This document shows positions 53,401 to 55,276 of a DNA stretch of 64,000 nucleotides, in pieces. The notes below the pieces were generated by a model. The model did no database searches. It had not been told where the DNA came from and saw only the letters and a program-made list of their open reading frames with translations. The DNA comes from Cepaea nemoralis (Eukaryota > Mollusca > Gastropoda > Stylommatophora > Helicidae). Location of the stretch: assembly GCA_014155875.1 (NCBI GenBank), contig JACEFZ010024504.1, positions 372,001 to 436,000 on the forward strand, written 5' to 3'. The position numbers and the translations under genes were made by a program. Position 1 is the stretch's first letter. Each line of letters starts with the position of its first letter.

Positions 53401-55245
53401 TAATGATGTATGCCACAAATTTTGGTCTTTGGCAACAGTCTCCCAGGTGTCATGATGAATTCCAAATCTCCCAGGTGTCATGATGGATTCCAAATGCTTC
53501 CAGTGAGATTTTAGAGTGTCATTAAAGTGTTTCCTCTGGCCGCCTTGGGAGCAGTTTACCACAACGCAGCTCGCTGTAAAAAATTTGTGATCTCACATGC
53601 GAGTTAAGTGACCAGCCCAGCGAATCTGATTCTTCATTAGTAGAGTGTGGATACTGGGCATGGACACTCTTTCTAGGACTTCAGTGTCTGGGATCTTGTC
53701 TTGCCATTTAATTTTCAATAGCTTCCTAAGGCAGACTGCGGAAGTGGTTTCATTTCCTAGCGTGTCGTTGATAAACAGTCCAAGATTCACAAGCATATAA
53801 CAGTGTGGATAATACAACTGCTTTGTAGACTTTCAGCTTTGTTTGCAGGCCTATTCCATTTTTGTCCCACACATTCTTGTACACACATTCTTGTATAGTC
53901 TGCCAAAGGCCACACTGGCCTTGGAGATTCTTGCATTCACTTCATCATCAATTGTGGCAGTTGATAAACAGTCCAAGATTCACAAGCATATAACAGTGTG
54001 GATAATACAGCTGCTTTGTAGACTTTCAGCTTTGTTTGCAGGCTTATTCCATTTCTGTCTCACACTTTCTTTTACAGTCTGCCAAAGGCCACGCTGGCCT
54101 TGGAGATTCTTGCATTCACTTCATCATCAATTGTGGCAGCGACACAGTGCTGCCAAGATAGGTGAATTTGTCCACAACACTTAATCTATTGACCATTCAC
54201 TTTGATATTTGGCACAGTATGATTAATCCCTGTAGATAAATACCAACCAATCAAGGTGTGCAAAAGGGATGAATAATGTCTCCGGAATTTCCCCCCATAT
54301 ATAGTAAAATCATTATGATAAATTTAGAAGATATGAGATGAATCGCCAAAGGACGGCAAAACATCAACAATATACAGATGAAACAGTATTGATTGCAGAT
54401 AATGAACAGGATCTGAAGCATTTAATGAACGTGGTTATTGTACACAGTAATAGGGTTAGAATTCTAGCAAAACTTAAATTAAGAAGAAAGAAATACCACA
54501 ATGTAACATCCATGTAAATGTAGCATCCTTAAACAGGTGAACTAGTACAACCATCTTGCAACAGACATAACATCTAATCTGATGAAAGATACCATGGCAA
54601 AGGTAGCCATTACAAGATTGAAGATGTTCTCAACAATAAAATGCTGTCAATTGCATTGAGAAGTTATTTATACTTATCTGTTCTATACAGAGCTTATACT
54701 GTTGTATAGAAGTGAAACAGTGGAATGTAGGCAAAAATCTAATGGCAAAGGAAATGTAGTTCCTGAGAAAAATATGGAATACCATAGATGAACAGATAAA
54801 CGAATGAGACTGTCCTTTAAGAAACAAATTAAAACCGTAAATTAATGAGAGAAATTAGACAGTCAAGATGTTTTGGGCACATTATGAGAATTAACTTGAA
54901 AACTTAGTGATAACTGGCAAAAGGATGGGAAAAGAGCAAGGGGAAGCCGAAGAACCTCGATAGCCTAGCTATATGGCATAACCAAGATAAGAACACTGAG
55001 CTGACCCAAGACTCCGGTTATCGTGTGAGATGGCGAACCATGACCAGCCATGTTCACCAGCATGGCACATGATGATGATTATTATTCTTACATCTACTGC
55101 TTGGTATTCTTCAGCAGATGCTGTACTTTCACTGCATACCTATCATAGACAGTTCTGTTTTGAGTGGTAGGTTATTATGCAGCCTTTTTTCCCCCGACTT
55201 CTCTTCTGTCTGAAATTCTAAGTCAGAGTCCTAGTAAGGCTTCTT

Positions 55246-55276
<31 letters not shown>

